A DNA stretch of 64,000 bases from CAJXVA01 sp963761755 (lineage in GTDB: Bacteria > Myxococcota_A > Polyangia > Nannocystales > Nannocystaceae): NCBI GenBank assembly GCA_963761755.1, contig CAVXIC010000020.1:62001-126000 (forward strand), given 5' to 3'. Of the stretch, positions 1-8,609 are shown piece after piece; position 1 is the first letter of the stretch, and the number at the start of each line of letters is the position of its first letter. The notes under the pieces were generated by a model. That model worked only from the letters and a program-made list of their open reading frames with translations. It was not told the DNA's origin and did no database searches. The position numbers and the translations under genes were made by a program.

Positions 1-11
1 TCGAGGTCGAA

Positions 12-170
12 CTAGTGGTCTTGGTCCTGGTCTTCGATGAGCGGCCGATGCTCCCAGCAGTGGACGCGACAAACGTCGCCTGAAGGGCTGTAGCAACCGC
101 CTAGACCAAGAAATGTGACAACACCGAGGGTGGCGGCCGAGAGCTTCGCGCGATGTAGAACGGGGGACAT
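12..170 (-). CDS. very small lipoprotein (52 aa)
   Basis: A 52-residue reading frame with a complete lipoprotein signal: a short basic start (MSPVLHRAK), a hydrophobic stretch and the lipobox LGLGGC, with Cys at about residue 26. The mature part is only about 27 residues, has two more Cys, and ends in an acidic DQDQDH tail. The ATG overlaps the stop of the upstream lipoprotein gene as TGATG, so translation is probably coupled and this start is preferred over an upstream in-frame ATG at 242. Its role is unknown; I infer an outer-membrane or periplasmic anchored peptide made with its neighbour. It could be a C-terminal piece of a larger ancestral gene, but the intact signal argues against that. 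Confidence 0.6.
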   Translation of the reverse strand: MSPVLHRAKLSAATLGVVTFLGLGGCYSPSGDVCRVHCWEHRPLIEDQDQDH

Positions 171-619
171 CAGGACCCCCCTTCTTGCGGCGGGGGGTTG
201 TCCGAGCCACAGCTTGTCAGATTCCTGCTCTCCTGTTTGCACGGTGCATCCTCAGACGGTGACGTCGTCCAATGCCGGTTCTGCTCTTCGCAACTCAAGG
301 CCGCCATGCATGAGCTGTAGATGGCCCATTCGCCTTCGCAGGCGTCTGTCCCGTCGGTCTGCGGTCCCCAGTGCCAGACAGAGTCCGTCTTCGCACATTC
401 CTCAATGCAAGACTCCACGCTCTCGAACATCGGGAAGTTCGGGTGGTCGGTATTCCCGCACTCGGGGTCGAGGACGATCCGGCACTCCGTCCGGCACGGT
501 TCGATGCGGCGCTCCACGAGCTCGACGGGAGGTTCTGGGTCCTCGACGCTCGGGCCACATCCGAAGACGATCGCGGACAGTCCAAGCCCAAGGGTTTTTC
601 TTCTTGCTGTCTGGTTCAT
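170..619 (-). CDS. cysteine-rich lipoprotein
   Basis: A 149-residue predicted lipoprotein. It starts MNQTARRK, followed by a hydrophobic segment and the lipobox IVFGC (Cys about residue 21). The mature region has about nine further Cys, suggesting disulphides outside the cytoplasm. The ATG at 619 has a good Shine-Dalgarno-like CAGGAG just upstream; the longer reading frame to 736 lacks a signal peptide and is rejected. It is the first gene of a two-gene unit with the 52-residue lipoprotein that overlaps its stop codon. I do not recognise the family. Small Cys-rich lipoproteins of this style are common in Nannocystis-type myxobacteria. Confidence 0.75.
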   Translation of the reverse strand: MNQTARRKTLGLGLSAIVFGCGPSVEDPEPPVELVERRIEPCRTECRIVLDPECGNTDHPNFPMFESVESCIEECAKTDSVWHWGPQTDGTDACEGEWAIYSSCMAALSCEEQNRHWTTSPSEDAPCKQESRNLTSCGSDNPPPQEGGS

Positions 620-936
620 CGTGAACTCCTGTTCCAAGTCAGAGAACACCAGCGAGCCCGGACATGCAACCGCGGGCGTCCTGTGGGCAGGTCGTGACCA
701 AGCCGGCTGGCATGTTCTGACGCGGGGTCGCGCCACTGCGAGAGGTCAGGCGTCGTTTGCTGTGGGAGGGCGCAGGAGCGACGGTGGTCGGTGTGGCCGG
801 AGGCGGGTCGTCACGGGCGGCGCTGGCACTCGGGGATGCTGACGGAGGTGAGCACGCATCAGGTCCGCCGCGGCGAGTCCATGACGCGGGGAGGGAGCAC
901 CCGCAGGGCGACGTAAGGCACTCAGCGGCCTCAGCG
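620..936. other. intergenic region, nothing recognised
   Basis: About 317 bp between two leftward lipoprotein genes. All open frames here look like antisense or GC-driven shadows. It must hold the promoter of the gene ending at 619, but I could not pick a convincing -35/-10 or -24/-12 pair. Confidence 0.4.
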
Positions 937-1404
937 TCAACGGACGTCGGCATCCAGAGTGCGAATGAATGCACGCAGGAAGTCCGCATTCTCGAGCACG
1001 GTGAGGTGCCCGCCGATGTCTGTGAGGTTGTGCAGGCCGATCAGATCGCGCAAGGGTGTGTCGTAGATGGTCAGCGATCCGTCGATGGTTCGAAGGCAGG
1101 CCAATGAGGCCACAGAACCAACGTCCCCTTCGATCCGGACGCTGCCGGTCGCTTCGCCCACCTCGCTGGCTGCCTCCACGTCGTCCAGGCTGTCCAAGAG
1201 GAGGTCGCCCTCGTGAACCTCGGTACACGATGAGGAGCCGGCGCTCTCCTGCATCGCGGTGGAGGACGAGGTTCCGCTCTCCGAGCTCGTCGAGGAGGTT
1301 GCCTCCCCGTCGCTCCCCGCGGCGTCGCCGCTGCTCTCGGGGCCGTCGTCACCACATCCGAGCATCACCGCGGACGCGACGACGAGGTGAAGGACCGAGC
1401 GCAT
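937..1404 (-). CDS. L-domain-like lipoprotein
   Basis: A 155-residue lipoprotein: MRSVLHLVVASAVMLGC gives a clear signal II sequence with the lipobox at residue 17. A linker of about 40 residues rich in Ser, Thr, Glu and Gly follows. The C-terminal 90 residues (SVRIEGDVGS, DGSLTIYDTPL, IGGHLTVLENA) have the short beta-strand repeat pattern of receptor L-domain / leucine-rich-like proteins, as in the array at 11-13.8 kb. It is divergent from the FG-GAP gene starting at 1423, with only 18 bp between the two start codons, so their promoters must overlap. Likely a surface or periplasmic binding protein; ligand unknown. Confidence 0.75.
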   Translation of the reverse strand: MRSVLHLVVASAVMLGCGDDGPESSGDAAGSDGEATSSTSSESGTSSSTAMQESAGSSSCTEVHEGDLLLDSLDDVEAASEVGEATGSVRIEGDVGSVASLACLRTIDGSLTIYDTPLRDLIGLHNLTDIGGHLTVLENADFLRAFIRTLDADVR

Positions 1405-1422
1405 GCTGTATCATCGTCGCAT

Positions 1423-2538
1423 ATGAGCGGGCGGTATGGATGGTTTGCGCTCGCGCTCGTAGGCTGCGGGACGCCCGACTCGGGTTCGCAATGGGATTCG
1501 AACAGCGCTTCGGACTCCCCGGGCGAATCGGGGGAGGCGTGCGAGATCTGTTTCGAAGCGCCGGTGCGCGTGAGCGACGGCCACGGAAGGCTATCGGTCG
1601 CCCACCTTCCGCAAGCGGACGCGGTATTCGTGGACAGCCGGGCCGTGCACGTTCACATGCTGTTTCGCGACGGGGCAGGCTCGCTACGCGAGCAGTGGTT
1701 CGGCGGCAGCGATGAGCGCCTCTACGGATCGCTGGTCGACCTCGACGACGACGGCTTCGACGACTTCCTGTACTGCAGTATCCACTCGAGCGTGTGCCAG
1801 GCCCTCGCGTTCGAGGACGACCTGCTCGTTCCGTTCGCGTCCATCTACGCCGGATTCGGCGGCGTCGCGGGGGTCCCCTCCCAAGACGGGCTTCCCGCGC
1901 GGATCCTCGAAGTCTATGGGGACACCACGTGGTTGATCTTCGCCAGCGGTGCCACCCGAGGTGCGCCGTTGCCCGTCGAGCCCACCGAGCCCGTCGTCGC
2001 GGGGGACTTCGACGGTGACGGTGAAATCGAGGTCGCCGCACCCGTCGACGACCAGCTCGTCGCGCTCGAACTCGACGCGGCCGGTGTGGCCTACGACGTC
2101 GCCACCACCACGACCCTCCCCGTCGACGCCGTGCCCATCGCCGTGACCGACCTCGACGGCGATGGGCGAGACGACGTATTGGTCAGCACCCGCGAACAGA
2201 CGCTCGTCGTCCTTCGGATGGAGGCCGATGGGTGGGTGTCGGCCGATCCGATCACGCTGACGCGACAGCCACTCTCCATCGGGATCGGCGACCTCGATGA
2301 AGACGGACGGATGGACCTCGCGATCGAGGACCAGTCGACTCCCGCACCCACCAACGAGCCCCCCCAGTTCGACCGCGTGCTGATCCTCGCCCAAACCGAG
2401 CTCGGCGACTTCGAGCGCCACTACGTGCCCTTCCCCGACGTCTCCTCCGTTGCGATGTTCGACGTCGACGACGACGGCCACTTGGACCTCGTAGTCAGCA
2501 GCCCCGACGGCATCCACCACATGCTCGCCGACCGTTGA
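1423..2538 (+). CDS. FG-GAP/VCBS-repeat lipoprotein
   Basis: A 371-residue exported protein. The start at 1423 (MSGRYGWFALALVGC) places a lipobox Cys at about residue 15; the upstream in-frame ATG at 1387 would lie inside the divergent gene. Five calcium-loop motifs recur along the protein (DLDDDGFDD, DFDGDGEIE, DLDGDGRDD, DLDEDGRMD, DVDDDGHLD). These are the hallmark of FG-GAP/VCBS beta-propeller repeats. A CEICF motif sits near the start of the mature chain. I infer an outer-membrane-anchored Ca-binding propeller. No catalytic residues are evident. The start lacks a strong Shine-Dalgarno sequence. Confidence 0.8.
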   Translation: MSGRYGWFALALVGCGTPDSGSQWDSNSASDSPGESGEACEICFEAPVRVSDGHGRLSVAHLPQADAVFVDSRAVHVHMLFRDGAGSLREQWFGGSDERLYGSLVDLDDDGFDDFLYCSIHSSVCQALAFEDDLLVPFASIYAGFGGVAGVPSQDGLPARILEVYGDTTWLIFASGATRGAPLPVEPTEPVVAGDFDGDGEIEVAAPVDDQLVALELDAAGVAYDVATTTTLPVDAVPIAVTDLDGDGRDDVLVSTREQTLVVLRMEADGWVSADPITLTRQPLSIGIGDLDEDGRMDLAIEDQSTPAPTNEPPQFDRVLILAQTELGDFERHYVPFPDVSSVAMFDVDDDGHLDLVVSSPDGIHHMLADR

Positions 2539-2547
2539 GGTCCGGCC

Positions 2548-3831
2548 TCAGGGCACGACGCACCCGAGCTCGAACAGCTCTGCGCCCGAGTTCACGCCCA
2601 ACGCGAACAGCCGATCGCCGTCGCTGGCCACCGCGATATCGTACGACCAGTCGAACAGCACGTGGCCGACGAACTCACCTCGGGAGTCCAGCGCCGACAG
2701 CAGGGTGCGAACCGAGCCTCCACTGGCTGCATCGCCCACCGCGAGCCAGCCACCGGGGCGCGGGTGGACCGCGTCGAGGTTGCTGTTGAAGACGTCCCAC
2801 ACCCGCGGCTCGATGATCGGAGGGAGAGCCTGGAGGGGCTCGGACACCTGGCCCGAGGGGTCCAGCCGCATTCGGCCCATCGAGAAGCCATATCCTCCGA
2901 GGTAGACGTAGAAGCCTCCCTCACCATCGGGCACGGCTCGGGCCTCCATGCGCGGGATCTCGTCGATGGACTCGGGCGAGGGGGGCGGCTCGATTGCCAA
3001 TGTCGGCGCTGTGGGGTTGCCGTGCAGATCGATCATCTGGGTGACGATCTGGGCCGGCGCGTCGACCCGCAGCATGGCGACCAACGCGGACTCGGGCCCG
3101 GCCGCGACCGACACGCTCGGGCCCCACGACGACGATCCCCCGTCGAACAGATCGACGATGGCCTCGTGCCCGCCCGTTCCCGCTCGGGTGACACGAACGC
3201 ACGAAACTCCGAACTGGCACTCCGACGCGAGGTCGAGCCAGGCGATCAACGCTTCACCTCCCGAGGTCCACGCCGCGCTCGGCACCGCGAAGCACTGCGT
3301 GGGCTGCTGGGGATGCACCGATGGTGCCTCGGCGTGTCCGTCGGTGTCCACGAAGGTCCAGCCAGGAACGCCGTCGTTGCAGTGCGTTGCCACGACCCCG
3401 GCTTCGCCCGACCACCATCGCGCCCCCGCCCACATCGCGTCGATGGGCTCTAGCGGACCGACGACATCGCCCTCGGCGGTCAGCTCGAAACCGTATCCGC
3501 GCGGGTCGACCTCATCGCGGTTGCGCACGCTCGCGCGCAGCCCTGCAGGTCCAACGAAGAGCCCGGGCGAAGCCCACCGGTTGTCCTCCTCGCCTTGGGC
3601 GAGGAGCTCGACGCGGTGCGAGGCCAGGATCCCGAATGCCCCACCCGCGGCGAGGCACGCGTCGTTCGATTCGCTCGGGTCTCCCGTCGCTCCGCTCTCC
3701 TCATCGGTTCCGGTCTCAGCCGCCGAATCCGAGTCGAGCGTCGGCTCGGATTCGGGATTGGTGCAGCCCAGCTCGAGGCACAGGGTGAGGACGCCGAGGA
3801 CGGTTCGCCCTACCCCTCGTCCCCCCTCCAT
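2548..3831 (-). CDS. large lipoprotein of unknown function
   Basis: A 427-residue protein with a signal peptide ending in the lipobox ELGC (Cys about residue 23). An acidic Ser/Thr/Asp/Glu-rich spacer to about residue 55 follows, then a long mature domain. The repeated aromatic/hydrophobic strand pattern (LIAWLDLASECQFG, GGWLAVGDAASGG, GGFYVYLGGYGFS) suggests a beta-propeller or WD-like fold, but I cannot assign a family. It converges on the FG-GAP lipoprotein, with only 9 bp between the stop codons. Only extracellular localisation is supported. Confidence 0.75.
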   Translation of the reverse strand: MEGGRGVGRTVLGVLTLCLELGCTNPESEPTLDSDSAAETGTDEESGATGDPSESNDACLAAGGAFGILASHRVELLAQGEEDNRWASPGLFVGPAGLRASVRNRDEVDPRGYGFELTAEGDVVGPLEPIDAMWAGARWWSGEAGVVATHCNDGVPGWTFVDTDGHAEAPSVHPQQPTQCFAVPSAAWTSGGEALIAWLDLASECQFGVSCVRVTRAGTGGHEAIVDLFDGGSSSWGPSVSVAAGPESALVAMLRVDAPAQIVTQMIDLHGNPTAPTLAIEPPPSPESIDEIPRMEARAVPDGEGGFYVYLGGYGFSMGRMRLDPSGQVSEPLQALPPIIEPRVWDVFNSNLDAVHPRPGGWLAVGDAASGGSVRTLLSALDSRGEFVGHVLFDWSYDIAVASDGDRLFALGVNSGAELFELGCVVP

Positions 3832-3965
3832 CGTTCGAGTCTAGCACGGCGTCCCTTCGTCACCTGCCGCGAGCCTGCTCGAGCTTGCATTCCTCCAGAT
3901 GAGGACCACGTCAGTGTCCAGCTGCACCGCCTCGAAGACTGAACCTCGACCACCGCTCGTCGACA

Positions 3966-4467
3966 GCGTTTTAAGCGAAGTGAAGTGGGAAAAAGCCGGG
4001 ATGGAGGAGTACGGCCGGGGGGCATGAGATGGCGGAGGGAGCGCAGGGGATCAGGATCGCGGTGTAAAGCGAAGCTGAGCCAGCGAGTGCCAAACCATTC
4101 AACGAGAAAACGCGCTGCGACAGGGGACCGCAGACGCACGGAGTGCACTCGCAGGCACGCCGAGACGAGCGCGGTGCGAAACGAAGCGCTGGTGGAGCGA
4201 GACTCAGTGGACTGCGGGCGATGGCGAGAACAGCAGGAGTTGTCCGACAGGAGGGGCTCGCGGCGGCGGCCGAGCACCGCGGAGCTCGGCGGCAATCTCC
4301 TGCGGTGTGGTGACGGCCCGAGTGACGCGCATGGGCCCGCAGCAGCGGGAGCAAACGGAGATGTCGACGCGGAAGACGCGGGCCAGGAGCGTCATCCAGG
4401 CCACGCGAGAAGGGGCAGCATCGCGGAGCTGAGCGTGCAGCAAGGTGTTGATGGCGGGGAGCTCGAG
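3966..4467 (-). mobile_element. IS91-like element, truncated oriIS-end fragment (copy A)
   Basis: About 500 bp matching the left end of the intact element at 39292-41501. It begins with GCGTTTTAAGCGAAGTGAAG and contains the last roughly 85 codons of the transposase (stop at 4204; motif VFRVDISVCSRCCGPM). Similarity stops abruptly at about 4467, where the reading frame passes into a tyrosine recombinase. The terminus has small changes from the intact copy, suggesting an older insertion. Confidence 0.8.
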
Positions 4468-4948
4468 CGAACGAGAACAGCATCTTGGACACGATCGCCC
4501 GGTCACGCAGCGCCACCACGTTCTCGCCCTCGAACGAGTCGAGCAGCGCCCGTACCAACTCGGGCTCGAGCACTGGGGTCTGCCCTTCACGCTGGGACAC
4601 GCGCGGTCCTCGAACCACCTTGAAGGGGTTCCAGTCGAGCACGCCGCTGCTCGCGAGGTAGTCGCACAGGTTCGACAGCGCCGAGAGCCGAGCCTTGATC
4701 GTCGCCGGCGCCTTCCCTTCGACTTCGAGGCTCTTGATGTACGCCGCCGCTTCGGGCGGCTCGAGTTCGGCGAGACTCATCCCGTTGATCTCCAACCACG
4801 CCGAGAGCTGCGCGGCCGCGTGGGCGTAGGCCCGCCGCGTGTGGTCGTTCCGCAGATGCGCGGTGAAGAACTCCACGAACTTCCGCTCGGCCTTTCGGCC
4901 GAGCTCCACGACGACGGACGGCACCAGGCCGCGCACGGGCACGCGCAT
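4468..4948 (-). pseudogene. tyrosine recombinase/integrase, N-terminal part only
   Basis: About 160 residues of a phage-integrase-type recombinase. The core-binding (SAM-like) domain is present: VEFFTAHLRNDHTRRAYAHA, the KAPATIKARLSAL helix and CDYLASSGVLDWNPF. It continues into the start of the catalytic domain (LRDRAIVSKMLFSFARA) and is then cut by the IS91-like fragment, just where the first catalytic Arg region should begin. All active-site R/K/H/R/H/Y residues downstream are gone, so it cannot be active. Its start ATG at 4948 lies exactly where homology to a truncated haemoglobin begins on the other strand. I infer an integrase that landed in or next to that gene and was later broken. 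Confidence 0.8.
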
Positions 4949-4951
4949 GTA

Positions 4952-5284
4952 GACCCCCTGCTCGGCCCCGTCTTCGAGGACGCCATCGCCGAGCAATGGG
5001 CGCCCCACATCGACACGATGGTCGACTTCTGGGCGAGCGTTCTCTTGGGTGCGGGTCGCTACTCCGGCAATCCGCGTGCGATTCATGCCGCCGTGCCCGG
5101 TATCTCGCCGACTCATTTCGAGCGGTGGCTCGAGCTGTTCGAGCAGACGCTCCAGGCCACCTTCGACGCCGAAACGGCCGCGCAGATCCACACTCGCGCC
5201 CGAGCGATGGCTCGCGGCCTGATGAGCGGCATCCACCGCGAGACCCGCGTGACCCTGCGATCTCGAGGCGAGCCTACCGTCTGA
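4952..5284 (+). pseudogene. group III truncated haemoglobin, 5' end missing
   Basis: The in-frame sequence DPLLGPVFEDAI...WAPHIDTMVDFW...GNPRAIHAAV...HFERWLELFEQT matches the conserved order of group III truncated globins, which bind heme and small gases. The proximal His probably lies in HFERW. About 110 residues remain and the first 15-20 are lost: no start codon with a Shine-Dalgarno sequence precedes the match. The recombinase start codon on the other strand sits at the exact break. It is therefore probably a decapitated gene. A short functional protein from a cryptic start cannot be excluded. Confidence 0.75.
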
Positions 5285-5604
5285 GCGGCGCCCGCGGGCG
5301 CGACCGACCGAGACGAACGTGGCCCGGACGTGCGGCGTCGAGTATGGGCGACGCGACCTCGCGCGCGGGCGAGCCCCGGCCCCAACCCTCCTCGCGCATT
5401 CGGAGCCGAGAGACTCTGGCCGACGCCCTCACGCAGACGTCAGCTCGGCCGTCGGATCGGCGTGGGTCGTTGGAGTCGGGTTTGCGATCTTGGTGTGGGC
5501 GCAGCGACGAGTCCAGCCGCCCCACACAGTGCGAGTGTGACAAGGAGCTTGCTCAGGACTGCCGCCACGAACCCGGGAGGGTACCGGAGGATTCTCGGGA
5601 TGAC
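5285..5604. other. intergenic region, nothing recognised
   Basis: About 320 bp between the stop of the globin remnant and the stop of the leftward protease-like gene. No supported gene, clear terminator hairpin or repeat was seen. Confidence 0.4.
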
Positions 5605-6879
5605 CTACGAGATGGCCGCGCGACCGCGCTGACTCCGGACGATCGCGCAACGCTGGGCTTCTCGGCGCCGCAGCGTGACGAGCAGCAGGGCTGCCAGGCT
5701 CCACGGGGCTGGCCCGGCCGGAGTCTGACAGCCGCACCCGTTGGGCTCTGTACCCGCCACGCCCCCAGCTCCGGGTGCCGTGGTGGATCCTGAACTCGTC
5801 TGGGGCCCGGTGCTGGTGTCCTCGGGTGCACCGCTCGAGCTGCCGTCGTCGTGGTGAGGGCCAGACTCGCTGGTGTTGCCGGGGTCCCCGGTCGTACCCG
5901 AAGTGGAGGATGTGCCTTCGCCGGAGTCGGAGTCGGTGTCGGACTCGCCATCGAGGTCGCCACACGTGGGCTCACCTCCCAGAGCGCCCACGCAGGACTC
6001 GGCCCAGGTCGACGGGACCGCGTCGATGTCGATCGGGAAGGACGCACATCGGTCGTCGGGATCCCATTGGCCGCCACTGTCGAAGCACGGTGTCAGGTCT
6101 GCCTGCGTTTCACTCTCCATCCACTCGACCAGCGGGCTCAGAAGCGTGTACCGCGAGATCGCTCCGTTGCCGCACTGGTTGCCATACCCGGGCTCGATTA
6201 CATGTCCTTGGGGGTAGACGATGGACTTGGCCGCGCCAAAGAGGCGCCAACTTCCGTCGGGGAGTTGAACGAACGCGGAGCCACCCCAGTCCCGGTGACA
6301 GACGCCGTCGAGGTTGTCGTAGAGGTCGACCTCGGCGGTGTCTTCACGAACGAGTTCCACCTGAAGTTCACCGAATCGCTTCGGCCCGAACCCGGAGTGC
6401 CCGAGGGTATCCGAGGTCACGGAGTTGCCATACCCGACAATGACCGTCGGCGTGCCGTGGCTCAGTACCTCCGTCTCGCAGCCCATGAGGAGCGGAACGA
6501 TGGGAACCCCCTCAACTGGTTCCGCGAGCTGACATACGGCGAGGTCGATGCGCTCGTCGCCGAAGAACGCCAGGTTGTCGACACAACCAGCGATCGCAAC
6601 CTCCCCGTCGGGGAAGATGGCATTCTCGCCAAAGGAAACGGACTGCGGGGCTTCCAACAGACATCGCGCGGCGGTCACGACGAGCGACGGATGGATCAAG
6701 GTGCCGCTACACGTGGGCAGCCCGCGACCGTTGACCAGCCCGACGGTCGTGGGCCAGTCGCATGCTCCATCGACCTGACGTCCTTTGACCGCGCCGGCCT
6801 CGGTGGGAAAGACCATCATGAGGACCAGGAGGCTCAGGGCGACCGGACCCACGAGAGTGTTTGGAGGACGGAATCTCAC
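5605..6879 (-). CDS. trypsin-fold protein with lost catalytic triad, MYXO-CTERM-like tail
   Basis: A 424-residue exported protein with a chymotrypsin/trypsin (S1) fold. Starting at the GTG at 6879 gives an N-terminal signal (LVGPVALSLLVLMMVF...AGA). The usual TAAHC motif reads VVTAARCLL (Arg72 in place of His). The Asp motif is kept (ERIDLAVCQL, Asp112). The GDSGGP motif reads RDWGGS (Trp198 in place of Ser). Two of the three triad residues are gone, so it should not be a protease. A Ser/Thr/Gly/Asp linker follows, then GCGCQTP, a hydrophobic helix and LRRRE, a MYXO-CTERM-like sorting tail. Its active-looking paralogue is at 53603-55750. A longer start at 6999 would overlap the divergent gene. 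Confidence 0.8.
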   Translation of the reverse strand: MRFRPPNTLVGPVALSLLVLMMVFPTEAGAVKGRQVDGACDWPTTVGLVNGRGLPTCSGTLIHPSLVVTAARCLLEAPQSVSFGENAIFPDGEVAIAGCVDNLAFFGDERIDLAVCQLAEPVEGVPIVPLLMGCETEVLSHGTPTVIVGYGNSVTSDTLGHSGFGPKRFGELQVELVREDTAEVDLYDNLDGVCHRDWGGSAFVQLPDGSWRLFGAAKSIVYPQGHVIEPGYGNQCGNGAISRYTLLSPLVEWMESETQADLTPCFDSGGQWDPDDRCASFPIDIDAVPSTWAESCVGALGGEPTCGDLDGESDTDSDSGEGTSSTSGTTGDPGNTSESGPHHDDGSSSGAPEDTSTGPQTSSGSTTAPGAGGVAGTEPNGCGCQTPAGPAPWSLAALLLVTLRRREAQRCAIVRSQRGRAAIS

Positions 6880-6984
6880 TGCGAAGGTGCTGGTTGCCCA
6901 GCTCGGCGCTGCGCTCCCCACGAATTCGATCTTTTGCGGACCGATTAAGCGCCGCGTTAACTGAGCGCGGGCGAGACTGACCCC

Positions 6985-7830
6985 ATGTCCGACTTTCACG
7001 AGCTCTTGCTCCCACGGCGTGCCGGTGCGGACGTCCGAGGTGTTCTTCGAGGACTCGTCCTCGCGTGCGTGGCTGCGGGCTGTGCATCCGGCTGCGGGGA
7101 CGACGCTGGCGCTGGGTCCGGTCCTACCGGCGGTTCCACGGAGGACACCTCGGCCACCGGCGGCGACACCACACGACCCTCAACCTCGACGGGCGGCATA
7201 GGGACCGATGCTTCGTCCGCAGACGGAGGGAGCGGGACGGACACGGGAGGCGGCACCACGTCCAACGGCGAATCTGGGACCGACACGGCAGGGTCCTCTG
7301 CGCTGATCCAGTATTGCGATGCGGCGGCCACATTCGTCGAGGCGTGCGGCGAGACGCTCGACGCGTGTGACCTTGCCGAGTTCACGGCGTGCCTCGAGGT
7401 CTTCGACGTCGAGCGCGAAGAGTTGCTCGAGGCGCGAGCCGACTGCGGGTTTCCTGAGGACTGCCGCTCGCCGACGAGCTTCGAGCAGAGGCTGTGCATC
7501 CATCAGGCGACCGAGTCGATGATGCCGACGGCTGCACAAACACAGCTCGCCGAAGCCCTCTGCACGACCTGCCTGCCCGACTCGAAGAGCTGCATCGACG
7601 ACGCCTTCTTCGTGCCGGAGCCCATGGAGGGCTCGACCGGGGTGGGCGGAGTGGGGACGAGTGTCTTGAACTACACGGAGTCGGTCGTCGCGGACCTGCA
7701 AGCGAACTGCGCCCCTGCGGCCGGAGCCAACTGCGTGCAAGCGTTTCTCGACTGCCGCGACAGCATCCTCGAGGGGGAGCAACCGGCCGCGGTCACGAGC
7801 GCTTGCGAAGTTCCCGAAGGTCCGGGTTAG
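6985..7830 (+). CDS. cysteine-containing lipoprotein
   Basis: A 281-residue protein. The N-terminus has a hydrophobic stretch (VLRGLVLACVAAGCASGC) with two candidate lipobox Cys residues. A linker of about 70 residues rich in Gly, Thr, Ser and Asp follows, typical of exported proteins in this group. The C-terminal domain (about residues 105-281) has 14 Cys and is otherwise helical; it resembles no family I can name. Divergent from the protease-like gene, with about 105 bp between starts. The 3' end overlaps a decayed leftward gene tail-to-tail by 38 bp. Confidence 0.7.
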   Translation: MSDFHELLLPRRAGADVRGVLRGLVLACVAAGCASGCGDDAGAGSGPTGGSTEDTSATGGDTTRPSTSTGGIGTDASSADGGSGTDTGGGTTSNGESGTDTAGSSALIQYCDAAATFVEACGETLDACDLAEFTACLEVFDVEREELLEARADCGFPEDCRSPTSFEQRLCIHQATESMMPTAAQTQLAEALCTTCLPDSKSCIDDAFFVPEPMEGSTGVGGVGTSVLNYTESVVADLQANCAPAAGANCVQAFLDCRDSILEGEQPAAVTSACEVPEGPG

Positions 7831-8270
7831 CAGCCCGTGGTCTCCCCACCACGCGGTCTCGAGTCTCCAGGACGGACAGTGGTGTGATCGTCGCGAAGTA
7901 GCGGCGCAGCACCAACAAGTTCTTCAACCTCATGTCGTGCGCGACGCCGTCGAACTGCCGCAGCACCTCGGTGACCGAGTCGGGGAATCGACGGACAAGC
8001 TCGTGCAGCTTGCGACCCAGTACGCCGGGGCGTGTTCGCAGGTGTGCGAGGGCCGCTGTCACATCGTCCGAGCGCAACAGGGCCTCGGTCCGCCCCGCGA
8101 GCCGCCAGCAGCCGAAGCATGTCGGTCGGGGTCTTGAGCAGCCCCGTCGCGGCCTCCTCCTCGCCGCCTTGCCAAAGACATCGGAGCACCAGCGCCTGTG
8201 GTGGCTCGACCGGGCAGTGCGCATGCGCGATGGCGCGAGCACCAGCTGGGACCCGGCGGAGTTGCGTCTA
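7793..8270 (-). pseudogene. frameshifted fragment of an uncharacterised large protein
   Basis: Two consecutive frames read as one protein: AIAHAHCPVEPPQALVLRCL and LLKTPTDMLRLLAA up to about 8085, then after a frame change LRTRPGVLGRKLHELVRRF and LLVLRRYFATITPLSVLE to a stop at 7793. From memory, the spacing of TPTDxLRL and RPGxxxRKLxxLxR segments resembles large uncharacterised actinobacterial/myxobacterial proteins, but I cannot name the family. The upstream end is lost at an IS5-type terminus near 8273. A frameshift plus a missing N-terminus make it a pseudogene. Confidence 0.5.
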
Positions 8271-8272
8271 AG

Positions 8273-8605
8273 GGAACCTCTATTTATTGGTCGGAACTTC
8301 TCAGAGGCGCGGGAACCACGCTGGCGTTCGTCGCTGAGGAAGCCAGTTCGCAGGCTGGGTCGAAACGATGGAGAAAGGATGGTTCGAGGTTCTTGATCGA
8401 CATGAAGATCACGTGGTCGTAAGAAAAGAAGATGACGTGGCAACTGGGTTTCTCGGACCTTTCAGAACGACTCGAGCAGCTCGAGAAGCAGGGGGACCCG
8501 CTGGCTCGACTCGCTGAAGTCGTCGACTTCGAGATGTTCCGCGCACAAGTTGGACGGCTCTGGGAGAACCCCGAACGCAAGTCTGCGGCGGGGCGCAAGC
8601 GGGAG
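8273..8605 (+). mobile_element. IS5-family-like element remnant with transposase start
   Basis: The left edge reads GGGAACCTCTATTTATTGG, a typical IS5-group terminal-repeat style. About 160 bp further in, a transposase reading frame starts at 8432 behind GAAAAGAAG: MTWQLGFSDLSERL, then KQGDPLARLAEVVDFEMFRA. This is the conserved N-terminus of IS5-type (DDE) transposases. Homology stops after about 55 codons near 8605, where a Uma2 fragment begins on the other strand. The catalytic domain and right end are missing, so it is immobile. Confidence 0.65.
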
Positions 8606-8609
8606 ACGC

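Noticed and set aside
115..842. Several rightward frames over the first two lipoprotein genes
   Set aside because: Low-complexity Arg/Ser-rich translations without start signals, antisense to better-supported genes.
5605..6999. Longer start for the protease-like gene at 6999
   Set aside because: It would overlap the divergent lipoprotein gene starting at 6985 and put 40 non-hydrophobic residues ahead of the signal peptide.
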